Of a stretch of DNA of 64,000 nucleotides, positions 1 to 9,233 are shown piece by piece (position 1 is the stretch's first letter; each line of letters opens with the position of its first letter). Made by a program: the position numbers and the translations under genes. The notes beneath the pieces were generated by a model that was not told the DNA's origin, searched no databases, and worked only from the letters and a program-made list of their open reading frames with translations. This stretch comes from Xestospongia muta (lineage: Eukaryota; Porifera; Demospongiae; Haplosclerida; Petrosiidae), in contig OY848924.1 in NCBI GenBank assembly GCA_963693285.1, positions 7,178,400 through 7,242,399 of the forward strand. The letters are read 5' to 3'.

Positions 1-182
1 TAGGATTTTTTAATCCGTTGCTATACAAACTTCAAGGACAAGGATTCTTTGATATTACTGAGGGTGAAAACTATGGGGACAACATCTTTTGTGATGGTTT
101 TAAAGCAATCAAAGGATGGGATCCAGCATCAGGTTGGGGTAGTCCTAATTTTGGAGTTCTCAAAGATCTTGTTGTGCAATAA
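1..182 (+). CDS. TPP1: Tripeptidyl-peptidase 1 / sedolisin-like serine protease, C-terminal end (partial)
   Basis: Only the last 60 or so codons lie in the window; the gene starts to the left. TPP1 is a lysosomal serine-carboxyl peptidase of the sedolisin family that removes tripeptides from N-termini. The frame reads GFFNPLLY, then FDITEG, then GWDPASGWGSPNF and stops with TAA at 180-182. In sedolisins the Asp of the FD[VI]T segment and the Asp of GWDP[AV][ST]G form the C-terminal calcium site, and both are present. The catalytic Ser/Glu/Asp lie upstream and cannot be checked. The assignment rests on this C-terminal signature, which is distinctive; a bacterial-type sedolisin paralogue rather than strict TPP1 is possible. 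Confidence 0.85.
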   Translation, partial: GFFNPLLYKLQGQGFFDITEGENYGDNIFCDGFKAIKGWDPASGWGSPNFGVLKDLVVQ

Positions 183-1981
183 CAAATTTGTTGTTGTCGC
201 TTCTTCTTACATTATTAATTTACTTTACTTGATTTATCTGTGACTGTTTAGTTAATTTTATAAGCTATATTTAATTTTTATGTTTTTTTAATTTTTTTAT
301 TGAATTTCTTTAATATGAGAGTATGAAACCATACTCTATCAATCCAGAGCTAGTCATCAGATTGGTATCTGGTCTTAAATATTGTTGAGTGATTTTGAAA
401 AAATTAACCCCCTTTAAAATAAAATCTTTGTCTATAAATTTATCATTTTCTATAGAAAATTATATGAAATGTCAAAGTTCTTCATGGCCAGCTGGTGCTT
501 GGACACAGGGAGATTTGACTTCATGTAAGATTTCCCTTTCTAGTGATACCATAGAACATTGAGGTACACTAATTTTAGCTGCATCACATGAACTATTATA
601 TGCTAGTAAGAAAACAATAAGAATGTTGATAAACAATTTACACCAACAATTAAACCCAATCTACATATCTAAATAAATTACTTAAATTCTAAAAATAGAG
701 TAGGTGTATCTATTTTTAGAACATATCCAATTAAGCTAATTGAGTTGTGTAATTGAAATGTAGTAACACAAACCACAATACAATTTGTTAACTACAATTG
801 TTTTACATGTAAATAGACCAGTATCTTAGCAACCAAAGTATTCCCTCTCCTCCCACTCAAAATTAAAATACAATAAACCTCTATAGACATACATAAATGA
901 GTTTACTGAAATTATTCAATGTAGTTATTAGTACAGTGGGAGACAATTGATAACATTATCTAATTACTATTAAACAAATTATTTACATGATTACAATGTA
1001 TGTGTCTGATATCAATTGATGTGTATTCACAACTCTAGTTCCAGACAGATCAGATAATCCCACATAATCTAATTTAGCAGGTATTATGTAATAAATTAAA
1101 TAACTCAAGTTCCAGACAATAGAGACAATCCCACATAAACTATGTGTGTGTGCGTGATCATTCCATTGTGATTGTTAACAGTAAATTGTATACTGCTTAT
1201 CCTATCACAACAAATAGAACAACATTAGCATTACATCAATGTGTTAGATGGTGTGAAATACAATTATTAGCAAAAACAAAATGGTGCCATACTCATTAAT
1301 CTATTGTTTTGACCACAGCAAAGATGTTGTTGCTGACATAAAAAGAACTAACTCCAAACAAAAGTGAATTTTTAAATCCAGTGGGATAATACTAACACTA
1401 ATGCATCCGTGGAAAAAAGGAAAATACACGACATTCTATCCACACTAGAACAATAGCAGGTGTTTTCATATCGTGTTACCAACTCAAACCGTATTTGAAA
1501 CAAGCTGTTGGCCTAAAATTTCTAGACAAAGAATAACACTATTATCAAGTGATTAACTTTGATAAGCTCAATAGTAAACAATGAACCACCTTGCAATTGG
1601 ATACGTTATAAAATGTATGGTTTCCTGGTTAACAAAGGGTGAGGTAAAGGTGTGTCTGTTGTCAATTAAATTCTCTAGACATATGTGGAATGCAGCACAA
1701 TTTGCTGTCTACAATTCTTGTAAATTTGTGTGGGATTTGCATCATTGCAGCTGGTCTTGTTAGCCTGCCTGACAATCCAGTGTGTTATATTGCTAATTAT
1801 ATATGCAGTGCTACTGGTGTAGAATGCAAACAGATGTTATTTAAGCTCAGTGCGAACAGTGTCACTAGTGTCAGACTGTCAGCAAGCCGTAACAGCACTT
1901 TGCAATTGAAGCCAGGTGAAATAATCTCTCAGGCATTGATTTTTAGCTTATTACTGCAGAAGAGAAAGAAATTAACCAGCT
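183..1981. other. Intergenic, AT-rich, no supported gene
   Basis: No exon with family similarity was seen. A perfect 13-base inverted repeat (687-699 and 709-721) contains two CTAAAAATAG/CTATTTTTAG MADS-box-like sites. An open frame at 1690-1915 has a hydrophobic start, Cys residues and a possible GTGAAA donor whose phase would fit the acceptor at 2179. It could be an alternative first exon of the next gene, but I cannot support it further. Confidence 0.5.
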
Positions 1982-2815
1982 ATGGCTGTTGAAAGTTGGT
2001 ATGCATCACTGTCTACTACAGTACTAGTTCTATTAACAGTGAATATATGCTTGTTACAAGCTCAACGTAAGTGCATTATTTCATTCCTCTCAATATTATA
2101 CTGCATCTATACCACACATATATGTCTAAAGTTCACACAGAACTCTGTTTATTTGTATTTTCTATCTTTATTTCTAAAGCATTTTGCAATCCTGCTGAAG
2201 CATTTTTTGTCAATATTAACCTCAAAGAAATGTCACCTCAGGGAGGTAATGCCTGCACCACACTTGATAATCAAGCTGGAACCTACCAATTGATCCCTGC
2301 TGCTCTACTATCACCAGGGTTAGTCATTCCAGCAAATTGCACTATACAGCGTCTGTTACAATACAATTGTAATGAAAGAGCAAAGTTCAGTACAAAAATA
2401 AAAAAAACAAAAACAAAAACAGGTACTTCGTCAAACCAAGGCGCTGCAGTAGATATTAAAGTATTAATACTGTGCAATGCATGTCAGCAAACTAACGGAG
2501 CTGGTACTAGTACTGGTACTATTGCCAGTAATAATGGACAGATAATCAATCAAAATGCACTGCAAGATACTTTTGGACTCGGTCTTCTACAGTTTTCTGT
2601 AAAAGCTAATGAGAAAAAAAAGTCAAGTCGTTCCAGAAGGAAAAGTCATACACGTAGTGGTAGTGGTCGCCATGGCAAGTTCCTTTGCGGCGATGTGTTT
2701 ATTCGATCAACAACAACAACTTTAAAATGTGGTAAGTTAATGTGATGTATAAATGAAATTATTAATAAGACTTTTTTGTTCTTTAGATTGCCCTCCAGAG
2801 TGTATGATAATGTAA
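1982..2815 (+). CDS. Predicted secreted cysteine-containing protein, unknown family
   Basis: Model: exons 1982-2066, 2180-2731 and 2787-2815, 221 residues, phases consistent, GTAAGT donors at both introns. Residues about 9-28 are a hydrophobic signal peptide (TTVLVLLTVNICLLQAQ). The mature part has about ten cysteines, including a CNAC motif and a C-terminal CDCPPEC cluster, two basic stretches (KIKKTKTKTKT near the middle; KKKSSRSRRKSHTR nearer the end) and a Gly/Thr/Ser-rich low-complexity segment between them. I recognise no domain. The basic clusters could be furin-type cleavage or heparin/matrix-binding sites; this is inference. An AATAAA lies about 160 bases past the stop, consistent with a 3' end near 3000. 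Confidence 0.55.
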
Positions 2816-3066
2816 TAGTCACATGACTAATGTGATAGTCACATGACTAATTTGATCACTGAACAACATGACACTTGTTGCATTGTTTTTTTTTCACTTA
2901 TGATGCATTTTTAAACATTTTTATAATAGCTGACTATTGTATGTGCTGTATTTATTTGTTTATAATGCCAGTAGAAAAATAAATTCACTTTCAATACACC
3001 CACAAGTCCTCAATTACTCTATTGCATAATAAATTAGTTAATTATTATCTCAACAAATTGGATGAA

Positions 3067-3363
3067 TTACTTACCAGCTAATTGTTTCACCAATCCAAGC
3101 AAAACTTCTCGACTCTTGTTTTTAAACTCATCACAACCATACAATTCCCCTGTATACTGACAACCATAGCTCTGAGATTGTCCATCTTTGTCTTTACAAA
3201 TACAAGCTGTAGCTAATGCCAGCTCAGTTTCACTCACACGTAAGTCAAACCAAGTGCAATGTGACCCATCAGCTGTTGAAAATGTTCCTGATTGTGGTGA
3301 GCCTGCTGATGTAGTGCTGACACACATCAGTAAAGTTAGAAACATCAAACTGAACGTCATCAT
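3067..3363 (-). CDS. Small secreted cysteine-rich protein, FGF-binding-protein-like
   Basis: The start at 3363 is chosen because it gives a clean signal peptide (MMTFSLMFLTLLMCVSTTSA) for a 98-residue product; an upstream in-frame Met at 3450 would bury it. The mature part shows C-x-W, then C-x-C, then YGCQYTG, then C, followed by a basic/Leu helix. This spacing resembles the vertebrate FGF-binding proteins (C-R-W ... VEC ... SC-x-AGNP-x-x-C ... YWKQ). The C-terminal YW of that family is not present. The stop directly follows a sequence (GGTAAGTAA) that is also a perfect splice donor, so a further 3' exon is possible. It is divergent from SRPRB with 188 bp between start codons. The family assignment is tentative. 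Confidence 0.45.
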   Translation of the reverse strand: MMTFSLMFLTLLMCVSTTSAGSPQSGTFSTADGSHCTWFDLRVSETELALATACICKDKDGQSQSYGCQYTGELYGCDEFKNKSREVLLGLVKQLAGK

Positions 3364-3551
3364 CTTGTCTTGAATGCAAAAACGCCCAATATAGAGAAAG
3401 GGGTGTCTTTTTTGAAAAAGAGATTTTGTAGGTGGAGCTGGTTCTTGCAAAGCTGCTTAATAAAGTTTTAATATAACCACAGAAACCACACCTATTTCAT
3501 TTCCTCCAATGTGTTCTCATAGTCAGTCTCTTTTCAGACCACTTATCTCTT

Positions 3552-5600
3552 ATGGATAACACAGTAGCCATTGGTATAGCTGTTCTTGTTACAATCATTA
3601 CTACAATTATAATAGGTGATCACTACATTTTTGAGAATCAATCATCAAATTTGACCTTGTGTCTTATTATCTTATGTCATAATATAGTTGTCCTTTGGAT
3701 GTGTTTGCGGAAAGGGTCAAAAGGTCGTGTGATCTGTTTACTTGGACTTAGTAACTCTGGGAAGACATTGCTGTTCATGAGAGTGAGATAATGTTTAGGA
3801 AATTTTAAATTTTAATTTTTTAATATTTCTATTGTTTCCTAGCCTTCCTTGATATAATTGTATTGTCTTTAGCTCTCTGTAGGTACTTTTGTACGTACAC
3901 AAACTTCAATGAAAGAAAACAAAGTAACTTATCAGATAACAAAAGAGGTATATATTAAAAACAATCTCAATAATTGGTATATTATTAATTGGGGTTGCTA
4001 AGCATCCTTATCTCTCTACCTACTTTTGCTTCTTTGGGTGGTTTTGCTTGTGGTCATTTATTTAACTATTTATGGTTAAAAGTACATGTATTAGATGCCA
4101 GTTGGCTACTGGGACCTAGTACATGGACATTGGCTACCTATGTCCAAAATGTAATACCTAATATGTATGAAAAACATGTTTCTCACATCAACTCCTTTAT
4201 GAAAACATTCTGGATTAGCCCTTCACTTTCATGTTTTATAAGAAAAGAAGTCATATTTGGTTTTAATAAAGATTAATATTAATGATAAAATGTTGTGTAA
4301 TTATTGTAACTTTATTGTCATTAATTTTAAATTTTCTCAGCAATTAATACAATACAAGAGCCGTAATTAAATAGCTAGCCCCACCCATATTTTATATCAA
4401 GTCTATATGTCCATTAATTTTACACTGCATATAGAATGGACAACCATCAGACGTTGAGTTAATAGATATTCCAGGTGATGAGAGTCTACGACACAGAACA
4501 CTCAAGCAACGTTTGAATAATTTACTGTAAGTGGAATAAATTATCAATCCATTTGTCCACTCGTATTCATCCATTTAGAGGCGTCATTGTATTAGTTGAT
4601 AGCGTTAATTTTCCTCAAGAAGTAAGCAACTTAGCTCACTTGTTGATCGATCTCCTCTCAGAGCCGAGGATACAAAAAAGACGCGTTCCCATTTTAATAG
4701 CATGTAACAAACAAGGTCAATATACTTATTATAACATTAGATATTTGGTCACGTTGCCAATATATTCAATTAACCATGACAATAATATATATAGATATTG
4801 TTTTAACATTTATCTTCCATATCTGAAATGTTGACTCGATCACTGCTTGATTTTAACCTTATGTTAAGTATTTTGACTGATTTACTGAGTAATTCTATTA
4901 TTATATGCTAATATATGACAGAAATGATGCAGGTAAAATCATGACAGACAAACAAACAACTGACCATTGCTCCTTAATGAGGCTCACTCAGGCCTGCTTG
5001 ATCTGTCATTATATTTCTATCTACATATATATAATGATATTGTTACCTTATATTGTGTCTGTTACACAGATCTGGTACTAGCTCGTTCTAATGAGGAGAT
5101 TATATCATCCTTAGAAAGTGAAATGTAAGAACAGATGATGTATATTGATCTAAGCATGAAAGGACAGATTTTAAATGAATGTAACCAAGTGTAAGATTAC
5201 ATCATTATGTATCTAGACCCTAAAACTACCCAAAATCTAAAAATAGATACATGCGAGATGATGCAATGTGATGCTATTTATAGAAATACAAAATCAATAA
5301 TGGATGGTGGTTTATTAATAGATATATGTTTAGAGAGTCTATTTATTTCATATTCACTTTATGTTATTTTCTCTCAAAACTAGTACACAGATCTTGACAA
5401 ACCAGTCTGTCAAGTTAGGTAGTCTTGATCAAAGCAGAGAACAACAACAGATTCAATTGATTGCAAAGGACGAAACATTCTCGTTTGACACACCCACTAA
5501 TTCCATTCAATTTGTGTCCTGTAGTGCACGAGGAAAAGGGGATGAAAACAACTGTAGTCCTGATATAGACAATATTACAAAATGGATGAACACTCTTTGA
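3552..5600 (+). CDS. SRPRB: Signal recognition particle receptor subunit beta
   Basis: SRPRB is the membrane-anchored GTPase of the ER that docks the SRP receptor alpha subunit. Seven exons: 3552-3615, 3688-3782, 3873-3947, 4435-4526, 4579-4715, 5070-5124, 5384-5600; 244 residues, close to the animal norm. A single N-terminal TM segment (about residues 5-27) is followed by G1 GLSNSGKT (41-48), the QTS switch I region, G3 DIPGDE (89-94), G4 NKQD (152-155) and G5 CSARGKGD. The G3 motif has Asp where human has His (LPGHES), a known variable site in this family. Intron 1 is 72 bp, a multiple of three, and has no in-frame stop; splicing it out restores the normal TM. The gene ends 93 bp before the PEX14 start. 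Confidence 0.93.
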
Positions 5601-5693
5601 TTATTACTGGTTAAGTAATTATTAACCCTTTATAAACTTTATGTTGGGAGGTGTGGCTGCACACGTGTTCGGGAAGAACTGCTTTACCTAATC

Positions 5694-5982
5694 ATGTCTG
5701 ATATGGAGCCTATTGCTGGTGAGGAGAGAGAAGAAAAGAAGGAAAAGAAAGAGTTTGTACCGCAAGATCCTTCATACGAACACTTTCAAATAAGAATAAC
5801 CCCAGAAAGACGTAAAATGGTACATTTATATTAATTTATATTTATGAAGTACTCTCTCTCTCTCTCTGTAGTTAGATGTTGCTATTAAGTTTCTAATCAA
5901 TCCACGTGTAGCAAGTAGCCAATAGTGGATAAAGTTGCATTCTTAACGAAAAAAGGTCAATACTACATTATAAACTTTGTAA

Positions 5983-6071
<89 letters not shown>

Positions 6072-7087
6072 TTTAACTGAAGAAGAGATATACTGGGCTA
6101 CTCGAGAAGCAGCTAAAAGAGCAAGTACTTCTCTCATCTCCTCTTCTTCCTTCACAGCTCCTCCTGGTCCTCCATTACCATCACCACTTTTATCATGGCA
6201 ACAAATTTTAGTGGGTGGAGTCATGATAGGAGGTGTGGTTGGACTAGTGGTGTACTGGATTAAGGTACTTATAACAGATATATAGCACTCATTATATTGT
6301 GCTTATAGACGTTTATAGAGCAATGGTTCTCAGCACAAAGAGTCCAAAGAGAAAGATTAGATGCTATAGAGTCGAATGTTCAACAACTTCAAACAAACCT
6401 TGAGACCGCAGGTATTAATGAATGGTATATGAATAAAGTAATAAATTTTTATTAGCATATTATGTATATTAAAGCTTACTCCTTGTTATGATGTAGTAAT
6501 ATGCGTTGTTATTTTATTGTAGTACGCGAATTAAAAGAGTCAACTCAAGCTATAAAGGTAATCATTGTGCTATTTATGTCTGTCTCTTGACATGAGGTCT
6601 CTCTCTAGACATTACTGGAAAGACAACAACATCAGTTAACAACACTAACATCACGGGTAAGTAGTAAGTAGTTAACAACATTATAATATTATAGTATCAA
6701 ATCAATAATTGGTTAAGTGTATAATATATCATAGTACTGTATGTTGTATTTAATAATATGTAATTTTAAATATTTTTGTTTTACTTAACTTATTTAGGCT
6801 CCTGTGATCACTGAACACTCACTACATAGTATTAATTCTGAACTAACTACCTTAAAAGGATTATTATTAAACAGGTAACTGTACTCGATATATCACGTGT
6901 CACTTTTAACCACTCCCTCTATGATAGACATCAATTTCCCACTCCACAACGAGGAAATTCTAATTCTGGTATACCATCTTGGCAAAGATCCGTTAGCTCC
7001 CCTCAAGACATTTCACTTCCACAACCTGAATCATCAAAGGAGGAAGAAGAAGATAAAATAGATACTATTATACCTAATAATGATTAA
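5694..7087 (+). CDS. PEX14: Peroxisomal membrane protein PEX14 (one-base frameshift in this sequence)
   Basis: PEX14 is the docking component of the peroxisomal import machinery that binds PEX5 and PEX13. Exons: 5694-5819, 5872-5955, 6071-6264, 6309-6411, 6523-6557, 6609-6656, 6798-6874, 6928-7087. An acidic/basic N-terminus precedes the conserved domain (LDVAIKFLINPRV ... AFLTKKGLTEEEI), then an Ala/Pro linker, one TM segment (ILVGGVMIGGVVGLVVYWI), a coiled coil and an acidic tail. Exon lengths sum to 827, one short of a multiple of three. Near 5918-5921 the frame breaks: the reading before is PRVASS and after is IVDKVAFLTKK, as if one C of a CCC run were missing. With that base the product would be about 275 residues. 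The break is either an assembly error or a real null allele. Intron 2 is filled by a (CT)n tract ending 4 bases before the acceptor. Confidence 0.9.
5918..5921 (+). other. PEX14: Frameshift site in PEX14 exon 2
   Basis: In frame, the codons after AGT AGC run into CAA TAG; reading one base earlier gives the conserved continuation through the Phe-Leu-x-Lys-Lys-Gly part of the domain. No splice site pair explains the one-base offset. Downstream exons all keep the restored frame to the stop. Confidence 0.75.
5979..6066 (+). repeat. (CT)n microsatellite in PEX14 intron 2
   Basis: Nearly pure CT dinucleotide of about 88 bases, ending in CTCATAG directly at the acceptor of exon 3. It forms the polypyrimidine tract of that intron. 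Confidence 0.97.
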
Positions 7088-7443
7088 ACAAAAAATGTTG
7101 TTTTTACAAAGTAGAGCATTCATTATTCAATTTTTTGATATTTTAATGAGTCATTGAGATTTCTTAATAGCTAATAGTGAACATTAGTTCAAATATATAG
7201 ATGGTGACCTAGGTTAAGTTACTTTCCTTGGTGGATATTAATTAATGTATGTATAGCTTGCTAAGTGGATGCTTTTATAAATATATACATAATTGGAATG
7301 AAAGATGTCACCTCAATGTTGCTATAAATAGTAATCATAGTTCTGGGTTTTATTGTATGAATGACATGTCAATGATATAGGAATCTAATATAAAACTACC
7401 ATATCGTGTACCAGCATGCTTTAGACAATGATATGTTGTTGGT

Positions 7444-7690
7444 CATAGGGGTAGGAAGGGAGGGGGCAGGGGAGGCTGAAGCCCCCCCCCCCCAACTTCA
7501 AAATCAGGGGGCTAAGCCCCCTTGGTTTGCACTCAAGACTGTACAGAATAACCTCTTGACTGAAGTGGTTATTGTCTTAATTTGTGTATATTAACAATTT
7601 TTTAGTCATTTTTGATGTTTAATAATATAATGCAACTAAATATAAGGTCAGCCCCCCCAACTTAAACTTCATTCCTACCCCGGCCCTCTG
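7444..7690. mobile_element. hAT-type MITE with 8-bp target duplication
   Basis: The element is 247 bp and non-coding, with C/G runs near both ends. Its ends are imperfect inverted repeats (CATAGGGGTAGGAA at the left; CAGAGGGCCGGGGTAGGAA read inward from the right). It is flanked by the direct repeat TTGTTGGT at 7436-7443 and 7691-7698. An 8-bp duplication with CA-starting termini is typical of hAT elements. Confidence 0.75.
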
Positions 7691-7696
7691 TTGTTG

Positions 7697-7742
<46 letters not shown>

Positions 7743-7986
7743 TAATACTCTCTCCCTCTTTCTCTCTCTCTTTCTCTCTCTTTCTCCCTCCCTCCTTCCC
7801 TCTCCAGCATCAACAACTAAACCTGTATACCAAGTACAGTCTTACCCATGACTGTGTCCCTTAGTAAACCTCCTACTGCATCTGGTGGTGGACAACATGT
7901 CCACTTGTTGATCCTATCAGTATATTTAGAGTAAGTTGGATAGATGAATGGATGGATGAAAAGGACAGATATATTTAATTATAACT

Positions 7987-8064
<78 letters not shown>

Positions 8065-8519
8065 AGCTCTCTCTTTTTCTCTCTCTTACTCACTCACTCA
8101 CTCACTCACTCCAGGTTTACATCAATAAAACAATGAATGTATTCAATAGAAATTTCCTGTGGTTATTCAATGCTATTGAAGTGTTTAGTTTTCAGACTAA
8201 AAATAGAATAACTATATAGACCCACAATGACATAGTTTTATCCCAGTTGCTATGGTAATTTATTAGCCTACAAATGTACAATTTGAATGTCATATGCTAA
8301 AATACTATGCATGATACATGGGAAAGATGCGTGAAAGACTATGTGATTCAGCATTTTATAGTAATAATGATTATTTATCTAAACATTCCATTGTAATACT
8401 GAATGACCATATATGTTCAACTTATGTTATCAATAACTTACATCGTTGATCTGTCAAGTGGATGAGAAATTAATAGTAGAGGAAAACATACAACTTAGTA
8501 GGGAAAACCGGAGTAGGCC

Positions 8520-9097
8520 CAGTGGCTGATCCAGAAATTCCCAAGGGGAGGTGGAATTAAAGTAAAACTCTGAAACTCCATGAGAAAAAATTACACGTAG
8601 CACTACACTTTTGATCATGCACTGCAACAGTCAAGTTTACTGTTAACTTCAAATTTCAAACTTAGACGATGGAAAGTACACTGTGAAAGTATCAAAGAAC
8701 CAAGATCAGTAATGAGTCTACTTAAATTAGATGATGATTCCATTTTTTATCCAAATGTCAGGGAGCTATTATGTATCCTGGCAGTTCTTCCAATAGGTAG
8801 TACAAAAGCAGAAAGATCATTTTAGTGTTTAAGACAGATTCACACATGGTTGCGAACAACAATGACTTCTGACAGACTTGGCAATTTAGGTGTAATAGGG
8901 ATGCAAGGATTTAATTATGAAATAAGTATAGAAAAATGTTGTGAACAATTTAAATTAAGAAACCCTAGAAAAATGACTTGTGATTCAGTTCTTTTCAATT
9001 GATTAATTATTGGGTTTATTAATATTATTTATATTAAGTAATTCATGAGAAAAGGGGGTGGAAATCCACCCTTCCACCCCCCCTGGATCAGCTCTTG
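8520..9097 (+). mobile_element. Degenerate hAT DNA transposon remnant
   Basis: The left end CAGTGGCTGATCCAG and the right end (read inward, CAAGAGCTGATCCAG) are hAT-like terminal inverted repeats. The interior keeps a fragment of the hAT transposase C-terminal dimerisation domain at about 8660-9001: VRELLCILAVLPIGSTKAERSF, a TAG stop, then CLRQIHTWLRTTM and DRLGNLGVIGM. The AERSF and LR-x-x-M segments are the family hallmark. The stop and the missing N-terminal two thirds make it non-functional. I found no clean 8-bp target duplication; a 10-base repeat (CGGAGTAGGC at 8509-8518 and 9111-9120) flanks the region but does not sit exactly at the ends. Confidence 0.8.
8660..9001 (+). pseudogene. 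hAT transposase dimerisation-domain relic
   Basis: Conceptual translation matches the hAT C-terminal dimerisation region of DUF4371/ZMYM-type transposases, interrupted by an in-frame TAG in place of a Ser codon after AERSF. The usual catalytic RNase H-like core upstream is absent. Confidence 0.75.
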
Positions 9098-9233
9098 AGG
9101 CCTAAACAAACGGAGTAGGCGAACCAGGTCATCACCAGTCAAGGCTCTTAAGAGAGTGAAGAGAGTCCATTTCTTAAAACTACAGAAGTACATGTAACAG
9201 CTAATTTATGAACACAGTAAAGATCCTTCAAAA

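Larger units (their letters stand above)
7088..9233. other. Intergenic region with transposon remnants and simple repeats
   Basis: No host gene was seen. The stretch holds a hAT-type MITE (7444-7690), an (ATT)n run at about 7697-7740, CT-rich tracts at about 7745-8070, an ACTC repeat at about 8085-8112, and a degenerate hAT transposon (8520-9097). A CTAAAAATAG site lies at 8197-8206. Confidence 0.7.

Noticed and set aside
1690..1992. Open frame with hydrophobic start and cysteines
   Set aside because: Its donor would be a weak GTGAAA; the first exon at 1982 with GTAAGT and a good signal peptide fits better. Kept only as a possible alternative exon.
8509..9120. CGGAGTAGGC flanking repeat as the target duplication of the hAT element
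   Set aside because: hAT duplications are 8 bp and abut the ends; this 10-mer is offset, so it may be coincidence or a later event.
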